Positions 17,245 to 26,479 of a stretch of 64,000 nt of DNA are shown here, piece by piece (within the stretch, counting starts at the first letter, position 1; the number at the start of each line of letters is the position of its first letter). The DNA is from Helicobacter sp. 11S02596-1 (GTDB taxonomy: Bacteria > Campylobacterota > Campylobacteria > Campylobacterales > Helicobacteraceae), in assembly GCF_002272825.1 (NCBI RefSeq), contig NZ_MLAM01000001.1:186001-250000 (forward strand), read 5' to 3'. The position numbers were made by a program, and so were the translations under genes. The notes under the pieces were generated by a model. The model saw only the letters and a program-made list of their open reading frames with translations. It searched no databases and was not told the DNA's origin.

Positions 17245-19550
17245 GTTTTTCTGTCATTATCCCTTTTTATAATGCACAAGATTTTTTACCCCAAAGCGTT
17301 CAGAGCGTTTTAAATCAGCTTGGAAAGTTTGATTATGAAATCATCTTGGTTGATGATGGCTCTAGTGATACAAGCTATCGTCTTGCCACAAAGCTCAAGC
17401 AAAATCACCCCGAAAAAATCCATCTCTATAGCAACCCGCAAAATCTTGGACCCGGGATCGCTAGAAATCTTGGGATAAAAAACGCTTCAAAAGATTGGAT
17501 AATCTTTTTGGATTCTGATGATAGCCTCAAAAACAACCTATTCATAGAGGTCCAAAAACAAATCCAAGAAAATCCTCTCACAGACCTCATTAGTTATGAT
17601 TTTGATTATGCACAAAATACTGCTGGGGGGGGGGGCAAATATATGAGAGAAGATATGAGAAAAGATATGCTTAGCCTAAAAAAACCTCGATTATCCCTGA
17701 TAAAAGATTATATTTCCTTGCAAATGGATGGCTCAGCGATTTTTACCGCATTTAGGAAAAATTTTTTACTCCAAAATAATATTTTATTCACGCAGTTTTT
17801 TCACGAAGATGTGTATTTTATGTTTCAAGCCTATTATCACGCAAACCATAGGCTTGTCATTGAGAAAAAACTCTATACCAAATCCAATCGCAAACATTCC
17901 ATTGTCAATTCCATTGACACCCGACATATCGATGGATTTTTCAATGCTTATGATAGGATTTATCAAGATATTTACCACAAAAAAGAACTTTTAGAATCCT
18001 ATGTCAAAGGCATTGTAGGGGTTTTTGCCATCAAGATTAGAGACATCAACGCGTTTGCCAAAGACAAAATGGCACTTTATGAATACCTCTATAAAAAAGT
18101 TGCCATCTATAAGCAACAAATCCCATCGCAAAAATTCCCTCAAAAATTCCCTATTGAGACAAAGTATTTTAAAATTTTCAATCTCTTTGTCAATAGCTTC
18201 AAAAATAATCAAAAAGAAACATTCCAAAACGCCCTGCAAGATCTCCTAGAAAAATCTTGGAGTTGCTATGATTTGCACCATTCGATTTTTTTAGCACCCG
18301 ATGAGATTCGTGCGTGTTGCAAGCGGTTTTTTGTTGGTGGGGTCAAAAAAGGCGATGTGATTTTGCACAAAATCGCACCCAACACCCCAAAAGAAGCCAT
18401 TTATAACCAAATCCTAACCTCCAAACAAAAGCTATTTAGCCGTATCAATGCCGGCAATGCCTCTGAATGCAATGGTTGCCCCCATCTGGAGTTTAAAAAA
18501 TGGGAAAAGCTTGATCGCCTAAAATTTGAAAGAATTTCGTTTGAATACCATAGTATTTGCAATATGAGATGTGTGTATTGCAGTGAAAAATACTATGGCG
18601 GGAAAGCCCCGCTTTATGATGTGGCAGGCTTGATAGATTTAAGTATCGAAAATGGCGCATTCAGCTCCTGCAAAAGCATTGTTTGGGGTGGTGGCGAACC
18701 CACGATTGAAAAATCTTTTGATCCTATCATCACAAAAGTTGCCACACAAATCCCTTTCAAACAAATGGTTATCACCAACGCCCTCAAACATTCCCCTACT
18801 CTCCAAAATCTTATCGATAATAACCAAGCCACCATCACCACAAGCATTGACGCAGGCAATGAGGCTAATTTCAAGCAGATCAGAGGTGCGAATGGTTTGC
18901 AAAAAGTTTTTAAAAATCTTGCACTCTATGCAAAAAATAACCCCAGCAATATCACCATCAAATACATTTTAATGCCAAACAATCACTCCAAAGCGGAGCT
19001 AGAAGATTTTGTAAGCCAGATAAAAAGCTACAGCCTCCAGCAATGCAACTTCCATATCAGTTGCAATTTCAACGAAGCAAGCGTGCAAGAAGACATTATC
19101 AAATCCGCCATTATTTTATACGCCTTGATCCAAAATATCGGGGCAAAAGTCCTATTTTTTGATGAACTTTTGCGGATGCGTATCGCTATCAACTCCCCTG
19201 AAGAGCTAGAAACCATCAAAAAATACCTCCAAAAAATGGGTCTTGATTCCGTGCTAGAATCCCCATCAAACTACCAAAAAGTCTGCATCTGGGGAAGTGG
19301 CATCCAAACCCAAATACTACTCAAAAAATCCATCTTTTTTTCAAAAATCCCCTCGGTTGCAATCATCGATTCTAATAGCGAGATGATTGGCAAAACACTA
19401 ATGAATAAAACCATCAAGGCCCCCAAAGACTTCCTCGAAGACAATTGCCCCATCCTTATTTCCGCCGTTCAAGGCACACCAAGAATCTATCAAGAATTTT
19501 TACAACTAGGCTTTGATGAAAAACGCCTAATAAAAGGAATCATATTATGA
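17241..19550 (+). CDS. GT2 glycosyltransferase - radical SAM - Rossmann domain fusion
   Basis: A 769-residue multidomain protein. Residues 1-230 are a GT2 domain (SVIIPFYNAQDFLPQSV, ILVDDGSSDTS, FLDSDDSL with the DXD). Residues about 430-620 are a radical SAM domain with CNMRCVYC as CX3CX2C and WGGGEPT. The last 95 residues begin VCIWGSGIQTQILL and resemble the nucleotide-binding N-terminal domain of PglD and of the FkbM protein downstream. A G11 tract at codon 129 lies inside the GT2 domain, so a slip would remove the other domains too. It begins and ends with ATGA overlaps. I do not know a characterised protein with this order. Confidence 0.82.
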   Translation: MSFSVIIPFYNAQDFLPQSVQSVLNQLGKFDYEIILVDDGSSDTSYRLATKLKQNHPEKIHLYSNPQNLGPGIARNLGIKNASKDWIIFLDSDDSLKNNLFIEVQKQIQENPLTDLISYDFDYAQNTAGGGGKYMREDMRKDMLSLKKPRLSLIKDYISLQMDGSAIFTAFRKNFLLQNNILFTQFFHEDVYFMFQAYYHANHRLVIEKKLYTKSNRKHSIVNSIDTRHIDGFFNAYDRIYQDIYHKKELLESYVKGIVGVFAIKIRDINAFAKDKMALYEYLYKKVAIYKQQIPSQKFPQKFPIETKYFKIFNLFVNSFKNNQKETFQNALQDLLEKSWSCYDLHHSIFLAPDEIRACCKRFFVGGVKKGDVILHKIAPNTPKEAIYNQILTSKQKLFSRINAGNASECNGCPHLEFKKWEKLDRLKFERISFEYHSICNMRCVYCSEKYYGGKAPLYDVAGLIDLSIENGAFSSCKSIVWGGGEPTIEKSFDPIITKVATQIPFKQMVITNALKHSPTLQNLIDNNQATITTSIDAGNEANFKQIRGANGLQKVFKNLALYAKNNPSNITIKYILMPNNHSKAELEDFVSQIKSYSLQQCNFHISCNFNEASVQEDIIKSAIILYALIQNIGAKVLFFDELLRMRIAINSPEELETIKKYLQKMGLDSVLESPSNYQKVCIWGSGIQTQILLKKSIFFSKIPSVAIIDSNSEMIGKTLMNKTIKAPKDFLEDNCPILISAVQGTPRIYQEFLQLGFDEKRLIKGIIL
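17625..17635 (+). repeat. Phase-variable G11 tract in the GT2-radical SAM fusion
   Basis: In frame as read (ON). Any change not a multiple of three truncates after about 130 of 769 residues. Confidence 0.83.
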
Positions 19551-20614
19551 AAATATCCCGCCCTTATGAGTTGCTTTCACGAGACAAAAATATCCCGCTC
19601 AACAAAACCGCTGGGCGATTTTATTTTGAAAAATTTATCCACACATTTCACAAAGATGATAAATATTTTAGCGCCCTTTTTGGCTATAACAATCCCAGCC
19701 CAGAAGACAAGCAACATATCTTCAAAAAATTTGTTTGTATTATCAATCTTGAAACCAATGCCTACTGCAATCGGACCTGCGGTTACTGCCCGCTAAGCTT
19801 TTTTGATAGAAAAAGCAAAAATCCTAAACATTTCAAAGAAATTAGCATTACCGATGGATTGTTTTCAAAAATCATCGATGAACTCGCCCAAATCCATTAC
19901 GCCTCGACCATATCGCTCAATCTCTACAACGAGCCTCTTTCAGATATTCATCTCTTCAAGAGGATTGCAGAAATCAAATCCAAACTCCCAGATGTGTTTT
20001 TGCGATTTAATTCCAACGGCGATTTGCTTGATAAACCCACCTTAGAAAGGCTCGCAGATTCCGGGCTTGATTCTATCAATATCACCTTACACACACTAAA
20101 AAATGAAGTCTATAACGATAAAAAATCCCAAACCAAAATCGAGCGTTTCTATCACAGGCTAGCCCTCCCGCTCCCAGAATTGCAGATAAATGAAAATAAA
20201 AATATCACCTCAAGCCTACAGATTGGCAATCTATTGATGTTGGTCAATACATCCAACTGGGGGGCTTTTGGAAATGACAGGGGGGGGGGGATTAAAGAAT
20301 TGAGTATCCAAGGACGCACGCAACCTTGTCCGAAGGTTTTTAGGGAGATGAATATCGATTATTTAGGCAATGTGTTTTTATGTTGCAATATTTTCCCTGA
20401 TGATCCCAAAAATAAGCCCTTGGGCAATCTGAATGAGCATTCATTATTTGAGATTTTTGCCTCCAAAAAACTTGCCAAATTTAGGCAACATTTATTTGAC
20501 TTTTCTGAAAAAATGTCGCCTTGTGCTACGTGCAACGAAGAATCCTTTGATGATGGGCGGTCAAATCATGATAATGTCTTAGAAAAAATCAAACAAGGAG
20601 CTTCTTTTGAATAA
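19547..20614 (+). CDS. Radical SAM/SPASM protein
   Basis: 355 residues with the cluster motif CNRTCGYC (CX3CX2C) at about residues 71-78, and a C-terminal SPASM-like set of cysteines (PCPKVFR, FLCCNIF, PCATCNEE). YNEPLSD replaces the usual GGEP. The SPASM group modifies peptides or sugars. A G11 tract at codon 245 is in frame. It overlaps the preceding gene by ATGA and the following gene by eight bases, so it is part of the same operon. Substrate unknown. Confidence 0.8.
   Translation: MKISRPYELLSRDKNIPLNKTAGRFYFEKFIHTFHKDDKYFSALFGYNNPSPEDKQHIFKKFVCIINLETNAYCNRTCGYCPLSFFDRKSKNPKHFKEISITDGLFSKIIDELAQIHYASTISLNLYNEPLSDIHLFKRIAEIKSKLPDVFLRFNSNGDLLDKPTLERLADSGLDSINITLHTLKNEVYNDKKSQTKIERFYHRLALPLPELQINENKNITSSLQIGNLLMLVNTSNWGAFGNDRGGGIKELSIQGRTQPCPKVFREMNIDYLGNVFLCCNIFPDDPKNKPLGNLNEHSLFEIFASKKLAKFRQHLFDFSEKMSPCATCNEESFDDGRSNHDNVLEKIKQGASFE
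20280..20290 (+). repeat. Phase-variable G11 tract in the radical SAM/SPASM gene
   Basis: In frame as read. A slip removes the SPASM cysteines at the C-terminus. Confidence 0.8.
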
Positions 20615-21803
20615 TATCATCACAGACAAAAAACCAAAACAAACCACACTGGCATTTATCAAAAAATTTTTGCAACCAAGCACCAAGCGCTATATCCTCG
20701 GCACAAACGCCTATGCCAAAAGCATTTTTGATGCGCTCAAAAATCAAGGACTAGTCATTGAAGCATTTGTAGATGATTTTACAAAAGAAACCTCCTTTGA
20801 GGGCATTAAAATCATCACCCGCCACCATCTCCAGTCGCTCTGTGGTGGCAGTGTCATCGTTGCAGCCACGACAAACAAAACCAAAAGCGTAATCCAAACC
20901 ATCAAAGCCTTGAATGAAAAACTCGATGTCTTAGATTATTTTAGTTTCCAAAAACACAGCGCCCTCCCCTTGCTTGAGGTGCAATTCCCCGATGAGACCC
21001 AAGACCCTATCCGCAAGACATTTGCCGATTTTAGAGAGGATTTCAAACAGCACCGCCAAAACTACCAAGATATTTTTGAACGATTCGCCGATGAAAGATC
21101 CAAAAATGAATTTAGCAGTATTATCAATTTTCGCCTGACCCAAGATATGGACTTTTTGCAAGATTTTGATTTTAGAATGCACGAGCAGTATTTTGAGGAT
21201 TTTTTGCCTAATCCAAAAGTATTTTTTGACATCGGGGGTTATCAAGGCGAGACCTCACTAGAGTTTATCAAACGCACCCCTGATTATGAACATATCTATA
21301 TTTTTGAACCCAGTGAAAAAAATATCAATCTCGCCAAAGAATATCTGCACGCCTATAAAAATATTGATTTTTTCGCTATCGGTGTAGGCAAAGAAAAGCA
21401 AACCCTCTTTTACAAAAACCAAACCAAGCAACAAGACACTTCCAATCATATCACCCATTATGCAAAAGAGGGCACCCAAGCACTCCCAATCGACTCCATT
21501 GACGCCCTCATCGCTGAATCGAAGATTTCGCAAAAAGTGCTCAATGGGGGGGGGGCAATGATAAAAATGGATATTGAAGGTGCAGAGAGGGACGCATTAT
21601 TGGGAATGAAACAAACCATCACTTCCTATCACCCGACTTTGGCGATCTGTGTGTATCACCGCTTTGATGATTTTCACAAAATCCCCGAGTTGATTTTGGG
21701 AATCCGTGATGATTACACCATCTTTTTTCGGCATTACTCTGAAACGCTCGATGAAAGCGTGATGTTTTTTGTCCCCAAACCAAAACACAAAGGATACCAA
21801 TGA
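20607..21803 (+). CDS. FkbM family SAM-dependent O-methyltransferase with N-terminal Rossmann-like domain
   Basis: Residues 30-120 resemble the PglD-type N-terminal domain (KRYILGTNAYAKSIFDAL). Residues 190-395 are an FkbM methyltransferase: VFFDIGGYQGETSLEFI as SAM motif I, YIFEPSEKN, DSIDALIA and KMDIEGAERDALLG, the family signature. A G10 tract at codon 313 falls just before that signature and is in frame. It starts at TTG after AAGGAG and ends on ATGA. O-methylation of a glycan sugar is likely. Confidence 0.86.
   Translation: MNNIITDKKPKQTTLAFIKKFLQPSTKRYILGTNAYAKSIFDALKNQGLVIEAFVDDFTKETSFEGIKIITRHHLQSLCGGSVIVAATTNKTKSVIQTIKALNEKLDVLDYFSFQKHSALPLLEVQFPDETQDPIRKTFADFREDFKQHRQNYQDIFERFADERSKNEFSSIINFRLTQDMDFLQDFDFRMHEQYFEDFLPNPKVFFDIGGYQGETSLEFIKRTPDYEHIYIFEPSEKNINLAKEYLHAYKNIDFFAIGVGKEKQTLFYKNQTKQQDTSNHITHYAKEGTQALPIDSIDALIAESKISQKVLNGGGAMIKMDIEGAERDALLGMKQTITSYHPTLAICVYHRFDDFHKIPELILGIRDDYTIFFRHYSETLDESVMFFVPKPKHKGYQ
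21546..21555 (+). repeat. Phase-variable G10 tract in the FkbM gene
   Basis: In frame as read. A slip deletes the MDIEGAE signature and the C-terminal 85 residues. Confidence 0.82.
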
Positions 21804-23017
21804 AAAAACTCCTGATTGCTGGAGGGAAGTTTTCAGACATTCCCACCATCAAATCCGCCCAAAAGCTCGGCTATCACGTCATCACCAGTGGCAATAATCC
21901 GAGCGATCTCGGTCATCTACACGCCGATGAAGTTGCTTTGGAAGATTATGCCGACAAAGAAGCAATGCTAAAACTTGCCAAAAGCTTAGATATTGACTTG
22001 CTTATCCCCTCGTGTGATGATGTCTCAGCCCTCACCTGTGCGTATATAGCCCAACATCTGGCTGTGGGGCATTTTGATAGCTTTGCCACGGCTGAGATCC
22101 TTCATCACAAAGATCGCTATAGAGAATTTGCCAAACAACACCAAATCGACACGCCTTTTGCACTCGGCTTTGAGGATTTGCAATCAGCAAGTGCGGGGAT
22201 CAAGGCGCATTTTAAGGATCAAAAAATCATCATCAAGCCCGTCGATAATGCTGCGGGCAAAGGGATCTCCACCCTAGAACCCCACGCTAATGATGAGCAG
22301 ATAAAAGATGTGGTGCAAAAGGCATTTGAAGCTTCTTTGGCAAAACGAATCGTGGTGGAAGAGTTTATCACCGGGAGCAAGCACGGCTTTAGCACGATTT
22401 TAAAAGATCAAAAAGTTATATTTTATTTTTATGATAACGAACAATATCACTACAACCCCTATGCGGTATCAGGCACGACGACTTCAAGCTTTTTCACCCC
22501 TCAGATGATCCAAAAACTCATCAAAGACATCGAAAAAATCGCTTGTCTACTCCATCTTGCTGATGGGATATTCCATACCCAAACCATCATCAAACCGCTT
22601 GGAAATGGAAAGTTTCAGCCCATCATTATCGAGGCGTGCAGGCGCGGGGGCGGGGATTTGTATATGCAGTTTGTCTCAATAGCGTGCAATCTCGATTATG
22701 CTAGGCTTGTCATCGAAGCCATCAGTGGTGCGCCCATCACGCCACTTAAGCCAAATCATAGAAAGTTTTTTGCACGCCAATGCGTGATGAGCAAGCAAAC
22801 GGGTATTTTAGAAGCAATCGTTTTTGAAAATGCGATCCAAGAAAATTTGATAGATAGCTTGATGTGGCACAAAAAGGGCGATGAAATCGCAGATACGAGG
22901 CTTTATAAAGCCGGTATTGTGTTTTTGGAATTTGCTTCACAACAAGAAATGCAAGAAAAAATCAACCACCTTGACAAATATATTGCCTTTAGATTCACGA
23001 ATGGGGGGGGGGCATAG
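21800..23017 (+). CDS. ATP-grasp ligase
   Basis: 405-residue ATP-grasp protein of the carbamoyl-phosphate synthase-like group. Features are LLIAGGKFSDIPTI, HHKDRYREFAKQHQIDTPF, the ATP-binding IIKPVDNAAGKGIS and IVVEEFITGSKHGFS, and IIEACRRGGGDLYM near the metal site. The family links a carboxylate to an amine; in glycan loci it may join an amino acid to a sugar amine. As read it ends with GGGA and a stop directly after the G10 tract at 23003-23012. Confidence 0.82.
   Translation: MKKLLIAGGKFSDIPTIKSAQKLGYHVITSGNNPSDLGHLHADEVALEDYADKEAMLKLAKSLDIDLLIPSCDDVSALTCAYIAQHLAVGHFDSFATAEILHHKDRYREFAKQHQIDTPFALGFEDLQSASAGIKAHFKDQKIIIKPVDNAAGKGISTLEPHANDEQIKDVVQKAFEASLAKRIVVEEFITGSKHGFSTILKDQKVIFYFYDNEQYHYNPYAVSGTTTSSFFTPQMIQKLIKDIEKIACLLHLADGIFHTQTIIKPLGNGKFQPIIIEACRRGGGDLYMQFVSIACNLDYARLVIEAISGAPITPLKPNHRKFFARQCVMSKQTGILEAIVFENAIQENLIDSLMWHKKGDEIADTRLYKAGIVFLEFASQQEMQEKINHLDKYIAFRFTNGGGA
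23003..23012 (+). repeat. 3'-terminal G10 tract, short frame
   Basis: G10 gives GCA TAG directly. G11 would open a stop-free linker of about 115 bases ending with ATA TGA over the ATG at 23130. G12 would stop within four codons. Confidence 0.77.
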
Positions 23018-23129
23018 CAAATAAAGTCTTTGTCTGCCTCACCCCTATAAATTCTCCTGCTTATTTTTGCAATCCCAAACCCTCAATTCCAGCTTCTTAT
23101 CCCTCTGATCTCATCAATGGAGTGGCGAT

Positions 23130-23482
23130 ATGAAAAACATACTCTTCATCGGTGCGGGTGGATTTGGGAGTGAGTGTTACCAGTATTTACTCGATGTAAT
23201 GGCAATCGATAAAAACATTGGTTTTAAAGGATTTTTATCTACGAGTAATGATTTATATCCTTATGGGTTAGAGCATTTATTTTTAGGTCATTATGATGAT
23301 TATGATTTTAAGCAAGATGATTATGTTGTGATTGCGATTGGGAATGTAATAGCAAGATATAAGATTTATCATTTGCTTAAAGCTAGAGGGGTGAAGTTTT
23401 ATAATCTGATTTCTCCCAAAGCGTTTATTACTCATCTCGATCATATTGGGGAAGCCAATGTGATAGGACCTTTTAGTTCGCT
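23130..23482 (+). repeat. 353-bp direct repeat, copy 2
   Basis: Identical by eye to 13735-14087; see that entry. Confidence 0.88.
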
Positions 23483-23783
23483 CGCCTACAATGCCAGACT
23501 TGGTAATGCTAATCTCATTAATTCAGGTTGTGCCATCGGACACGATAGCGTGATTGGCAATTACAACGTCATTGGTTCTTTTAGTGGCTTTGGGGGCTTT
23601 AGCTCGCTTGGTGATGGCAACTATTTAGGCACTCGCATCACATTATTACCCAAAGCAAAAGTAGGCAATAACAACAAGATTTCAGCAGGGAGTATTGTTT
23701 TTAGACGCCTCAAGGATAATGTTTTGGCTTTTGGCAATCCTGCTGAAGTCATCGGCGAAAATGAAATATTCCAATTCAATTAA
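23130..23783 (+). CDS. PglD-like sugar N-acyltransferase (copy 2)
   Basis: 217 residues. The N-terminal 118 residues match copy 1 (13735) exactly; the beta helix is different (NARLGNANLINSGCAIGHDSVIGN with the catalytic His, then LGTRITLLPKAKVGNN and FGNPAEVIGEN). An ACP and a ketoreductase follow, as with copy 1, which supports use of an acyl-ACP. SD GGAG lies before the ATG, inside the linker that the ATP-grasp gene would read in its G11 state. Confidence 0.86.
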   Translation: MKNILFIGAGGFGSECYQYLLDVMAIDKNIGFKGFLSTSNDLYPYGLEHLFLGHYDDYDFKQDDYVVIAIGNVIARYKIYHLLKARGVKFYNLISPKAFITHLDHIGEANVIGPFSSLAYNARLGNANLINSGCAIGHDSVIGNYNVIGSFSGFGGFSSLGDGNYLGTRITLLPKAKVGNNNKISAGSIVFRRLKDNVLAFGNPAEVIGENEIFQFN

Positions 23784-23794
23784 AAGGAGAACAT

Positions 23795-24013
23795 ATGGAA
23801 AAAGTTTATGAAAAATTACAAGATCTTTTGGAGGTTGAAAGCCTCTGTGATAGCGATATTTTAGACGATTTTGAAGACTGGGATAGCCTAAGTATCATCA
23901 CCCTTATCACATTTTTGGACAAGGAATATGGTGTCAATCTCTACACCCAAGACATCAAGGGGGCAAAATCTGTGGGCGATCTGATAGCCCTTATTGAGAG
24001 CAAACGCAAATGA
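23795..24013 (+). CDS. Acyl carrier protein
   Basis: 72 residues with the phosphopantetheine serine in FEDWDSLSIITLITF. It follows AAAAGGAG and overlaps the SDR gene by ATGA. It resembles the carrier part of the 15737 protein more than the housekeeping ACP. Together with the PglD-like protein upstream and the reductase downstream it forms an acyl-building set. Confidence 0.85.
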   Translation: MEKVYEKLQDLLEVESLCDSDILDDFEDWDSLSIITLITFLDKEYGVNLYTQDIKGAKSVGDLIALIESKRK

Positions 24014-24726
24014 AACCTGTTGTTTTGCTTACCGGCGGGAGTTCGGGCATTGGTTTGGGAATTGCCAAAGCGTTGGCAAAATCCTATCAAATCGCTTTTA
24101 TCGTGCGTAATGTTGGGAAAATGGGGGCATTGTTGCAGACATTTCCCAATCCCAATGAACACAAGATTTTTGAATGCGATTTGAGTGATATAAAAAATGT
24201 AGAAAACACGATGGTAACCATCAACAATGAATTAAAAATATTTGCTTTCATTCATTCAGCAGGTATCAATTATGTCTCTTATGCCAAACATTTTGATTAC
24301 CCATCAATGCTAGAGTGTGCGAATGTCAATATATATTCAGCGATGAGTATTGTTAAATTTTTGCTTAAAAAAGCCCAAAAACCATATCTCAAAAATATCA
24401 TTTTTATTTCTAGCATTTCTGCTATCAAGGGTGCTTGTGGCGATGGACTATATGCTTGCACCAAAGGGGGAATAGATGCTTATATGAAAGTTTTATGCAA
24501 GGAAGTTGCCCCGGATATACAGGTCAATTCGATATTACCCGGCACAATTTTTGGCACGGATACAACCACAAAAATCTACACTGAAGAGCAAAAACAAGAT
24601 GTGCTAAAAAAATACCCCCTCGGTGAGGGGAGACCTGAAGACATCGCTTCTGGCGTGATGTTTTTGCTCCAAAACAGATGGGTAACGGGCCAGCAACTCA
24701 TCATCGATGGGGGATTTTGCGCCTAA
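24010..24726 (+). CDS. Short-chain dehydrogenase/reductase, FabG-like
   Basis: 238 residues. TGGSSGIGLGIAKAL is the NAD(P) motif, IHSAGINY stands for NNAG, and the active-site residues are in FISSISAIKGACG (Ser) and GLYACTKGG (Tyr, Lys). The IDGGF end is typical of 3-oxoacyl-ACP reductases. It probably reduces the beta-keto group made by the KAS III enzyme while carried by an ACP. It is the last gene before a repeat-filled gap. Confidence 0.83.
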   Translation: MKPVVLLTGGSSGIGLGIAKALAKSYQIAFIVRNVGKMGALLQTFPNPNEHKIFECDLSDIKNVENTMVTINNELKIFAFIHSAGINYVSYAKHFDYPSMLECANVNIYSAMSIVKFLLKKAQKPYLKNIIFISSISAIKGACGDGLYACTKGGIDAYMKVLCKEVAPDIQVNSILPGTIFGTDTTTKIYTEEQKQDVLKKYPLGEGRPEDIASGVMFLLQNRWVTGQQLIIDGGFCA

Positions 24727-25639
24727 GGGGGCTTTAACCTATAAAACCGGGTTGATGACAAGCAAAGCTTGGCTGACAAGATGGTTACTTTAGGAGGAGA
24801 GCCGTTTTAAAAAGAGAGAACTGCTTATCTCTTTTAGGCTCACACGGCGATTGCAATGTGCGACAAAAGGAGCATAGCAATACGCCCAAACCTTGTTTCA
24901 CTCCCCGAAGTGGTCTTCAGGTTCACGCAGTGAATCGAGCAAAAATGATAGAGGCTTTCGCCTGCTGGCTTTTCTAGTGCTTTAAAGCTTTCTTATCGCA
25001 AAAGAAAAGGGGTATTATCCCACCCCTAACCCCTCCCTTAACCCACGAAAAGAATAAGCGCCGCTTTTCTTTTCGGCAATCAAGGGAGGGGAAGTCGTTT
25101 GCTTGTGTCTCCTTGCGAAAAATCGGCGGTTGCACTTCAACAACCTTATTTCCGATTTTTCACAGCACACAAGCAACGACAAAAGACATTTTTTTACTCG
25201 GTTTGCCTTTTTGGCAAACCTGAAGACCACTACAGCAGGCAAAGCCCGCTTTCGCTCCTAAAGTTATTTGACCCACCCGCCCGAGTTATTCCCTGCATTC
25301 GCAGGTCATCAACCCGTTTTCTAAGGATTTGCGGTCTGGAATTGTTACCCAAAAAAGCAATCTACGCTCTTTCACCCTATCTGCTAAGGGGGCGGGTCAG
25401 GGGGTAGGGGTTGTTAAGGGGATTTTCACCCGCCCGCCCATCTGGGCGGACTTCGTAAGGAGAGGCGTTAAAAAACATAACTGCTTATGTTTTTTAGCCT
25501 CGCACGGCGATGGTTTTATGCGACTTTTAAGGAGCATAACCATACGCCTAAAGCGGGCTTTGCCTGCTGTAGTGGTCTTCAGGTTCAGTTTTTTATAAAA
25601 AACTGAACCGAGTAAAACTTAATGACAAAAAGGAATCCA
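24727..25639. repeat. Gene-free stretch with structured interspersed repeats (copy region 3)
   Basis: Same repeat family as 406-1173 and 2389-3302. Type A hairpins: 24920-24936 and 25582-25609 (plus orientation) and 25200-25220 (minus). Type B hairpins: 24810-24835 (11-bp stem with one mismatch) and 25470-25495 (perfect 11 bp), each followed by TAG(G)CTC/CCTCGCACGGCGAT and by AAGGAGCATA. Between the units, 25030-25100 holds CCTCCCTT...AAGGGAGG, and 25098-25175 holds a nested fold (CTTGTGT with ACACAAG, GAAAAATCGG with CCGATTTTTC). Short open frames here overlap the hairpins and look incidental. Confidence 0.7.
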
Positions 25640-26479
25640 ATGGAAAATAAAAATCTCATTCTCTTCACACACCATCACCAACATATCACCAAGCAAAGCT
25701 TCTTAGAAGCGTTGCTTGAGATCAATGCGCACGAATGCGAATATCTCTTCATCCATTCGGAGCTAAACTTTGGCGCGCCCAACCCGCAAATAGCCAAAAA
25801 AGAGCTTTTAGCAGAGATTGTTGATGTTTTTGCAAATCTAGGCATCCCCAATCTCATCGTCCCGACCTTTAGTTTTAGCTTTTGTGCCAAAGAAGATTTT
25901 GACTTATGCAAGACCAAATCGCCGATGGGAATTTTTAGCGAATATTTTAGAAAACTCCCCAATGCCAAACGGACTATCGACCCATTGATGTCTTGTGCGC
26001 TCATTGGCAAAGACCATAGCTTGCTAGAAATCTCACACCACTCCTGCGGGAAAGGGAGTTTGTTTGACAAACTGCACCATAAAAACGACGTCAAATTCCT
26101 CTTTTTTGGCAATAAAGTGAATGATTGTTTTACATATTCTCACTACATTGAAAGGGTGCTTGAAGTCCCTTATCGCTATGACAAATCCTTTGAGGGCAAT
26201 ATCATTTTAGGAGACAAAACCTATCAAGATAGCTTTATCTTGCCCGTGCGATATGCCAATGTTGAGCCTTTTGGCGATGATAGGATGAGCCGATTGCTAA
26301 AAAATGCAACCACAGAAACAAAAATCGGAAATTCTCAAATCCAAATAGTAGATGAAAAAACTGCCTACACACATATCTGCGAGGCGATAAACAAAAATAG
26401 TGATTTTATGCTCAAAGCCCCCTATGCAAGAGACTTTCTCGACAAAACCTATATCTATGAAAAAAAGGTTGCGCTATGA
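25640..26479 (+). CDS. AAC(3)-family N-acetyl/acyltransferase
   Basis: About 279 residues matching the aminoglycoside 3-N-acetyltransferase fold: LFIHSELNFG near the start, VPTFSFSFC, DPLMSCALIGK, SCGKGSLFDKL and FFGNKVNDCFTYSHYIE with the catalytic His. ATG 25640 has AAAAGGA in front; an in-frame ATG at 25622 has none. In a glycan locus this family is more likely to acylate an amino sugar than to give drug resistance. It ends with ATGA on the next gene. Confidence 0.78.
   Translation: MENKNLILFTHHHQHITKQSFLEALLEINAHECEYLFIHSELNFGAPNPQIAKKELLAEIVDVFANLGIPNLIVPTFSFSFCAKEDFDLCKTKSPMGIFSEYFRKLPNAKRTIDPLMSCALIGKDHSLLEISHHSCGKGSLFDKLHHKNDVKFLFFGNKVNDCFTYSHYIERVLEVPYRYDKSFEGNIILGDKTYQDSFILPVRYANVEPFGDDRMSRLLKNATTETKIGNSQIQIVDEKTAYTHICEAINKNSDFMLKAPYARDFLDKTYIYEKKVAL

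Noticed and set aside
25015-25598. Short open frames on both strands between the SDR and AAC(3)-like genes
   Set aside because: They run through repeat hairpins and share only the translation of the TGGTCTTCAGGTTC block; no ribosome site or family support.
25640-26479. Aminoglycoside resistance gene
   Set aside because: The AAC(3) fold is clear, but the operon is for glycan synthesis and sugar acylation fits the context better; resistance cannot be excluded.
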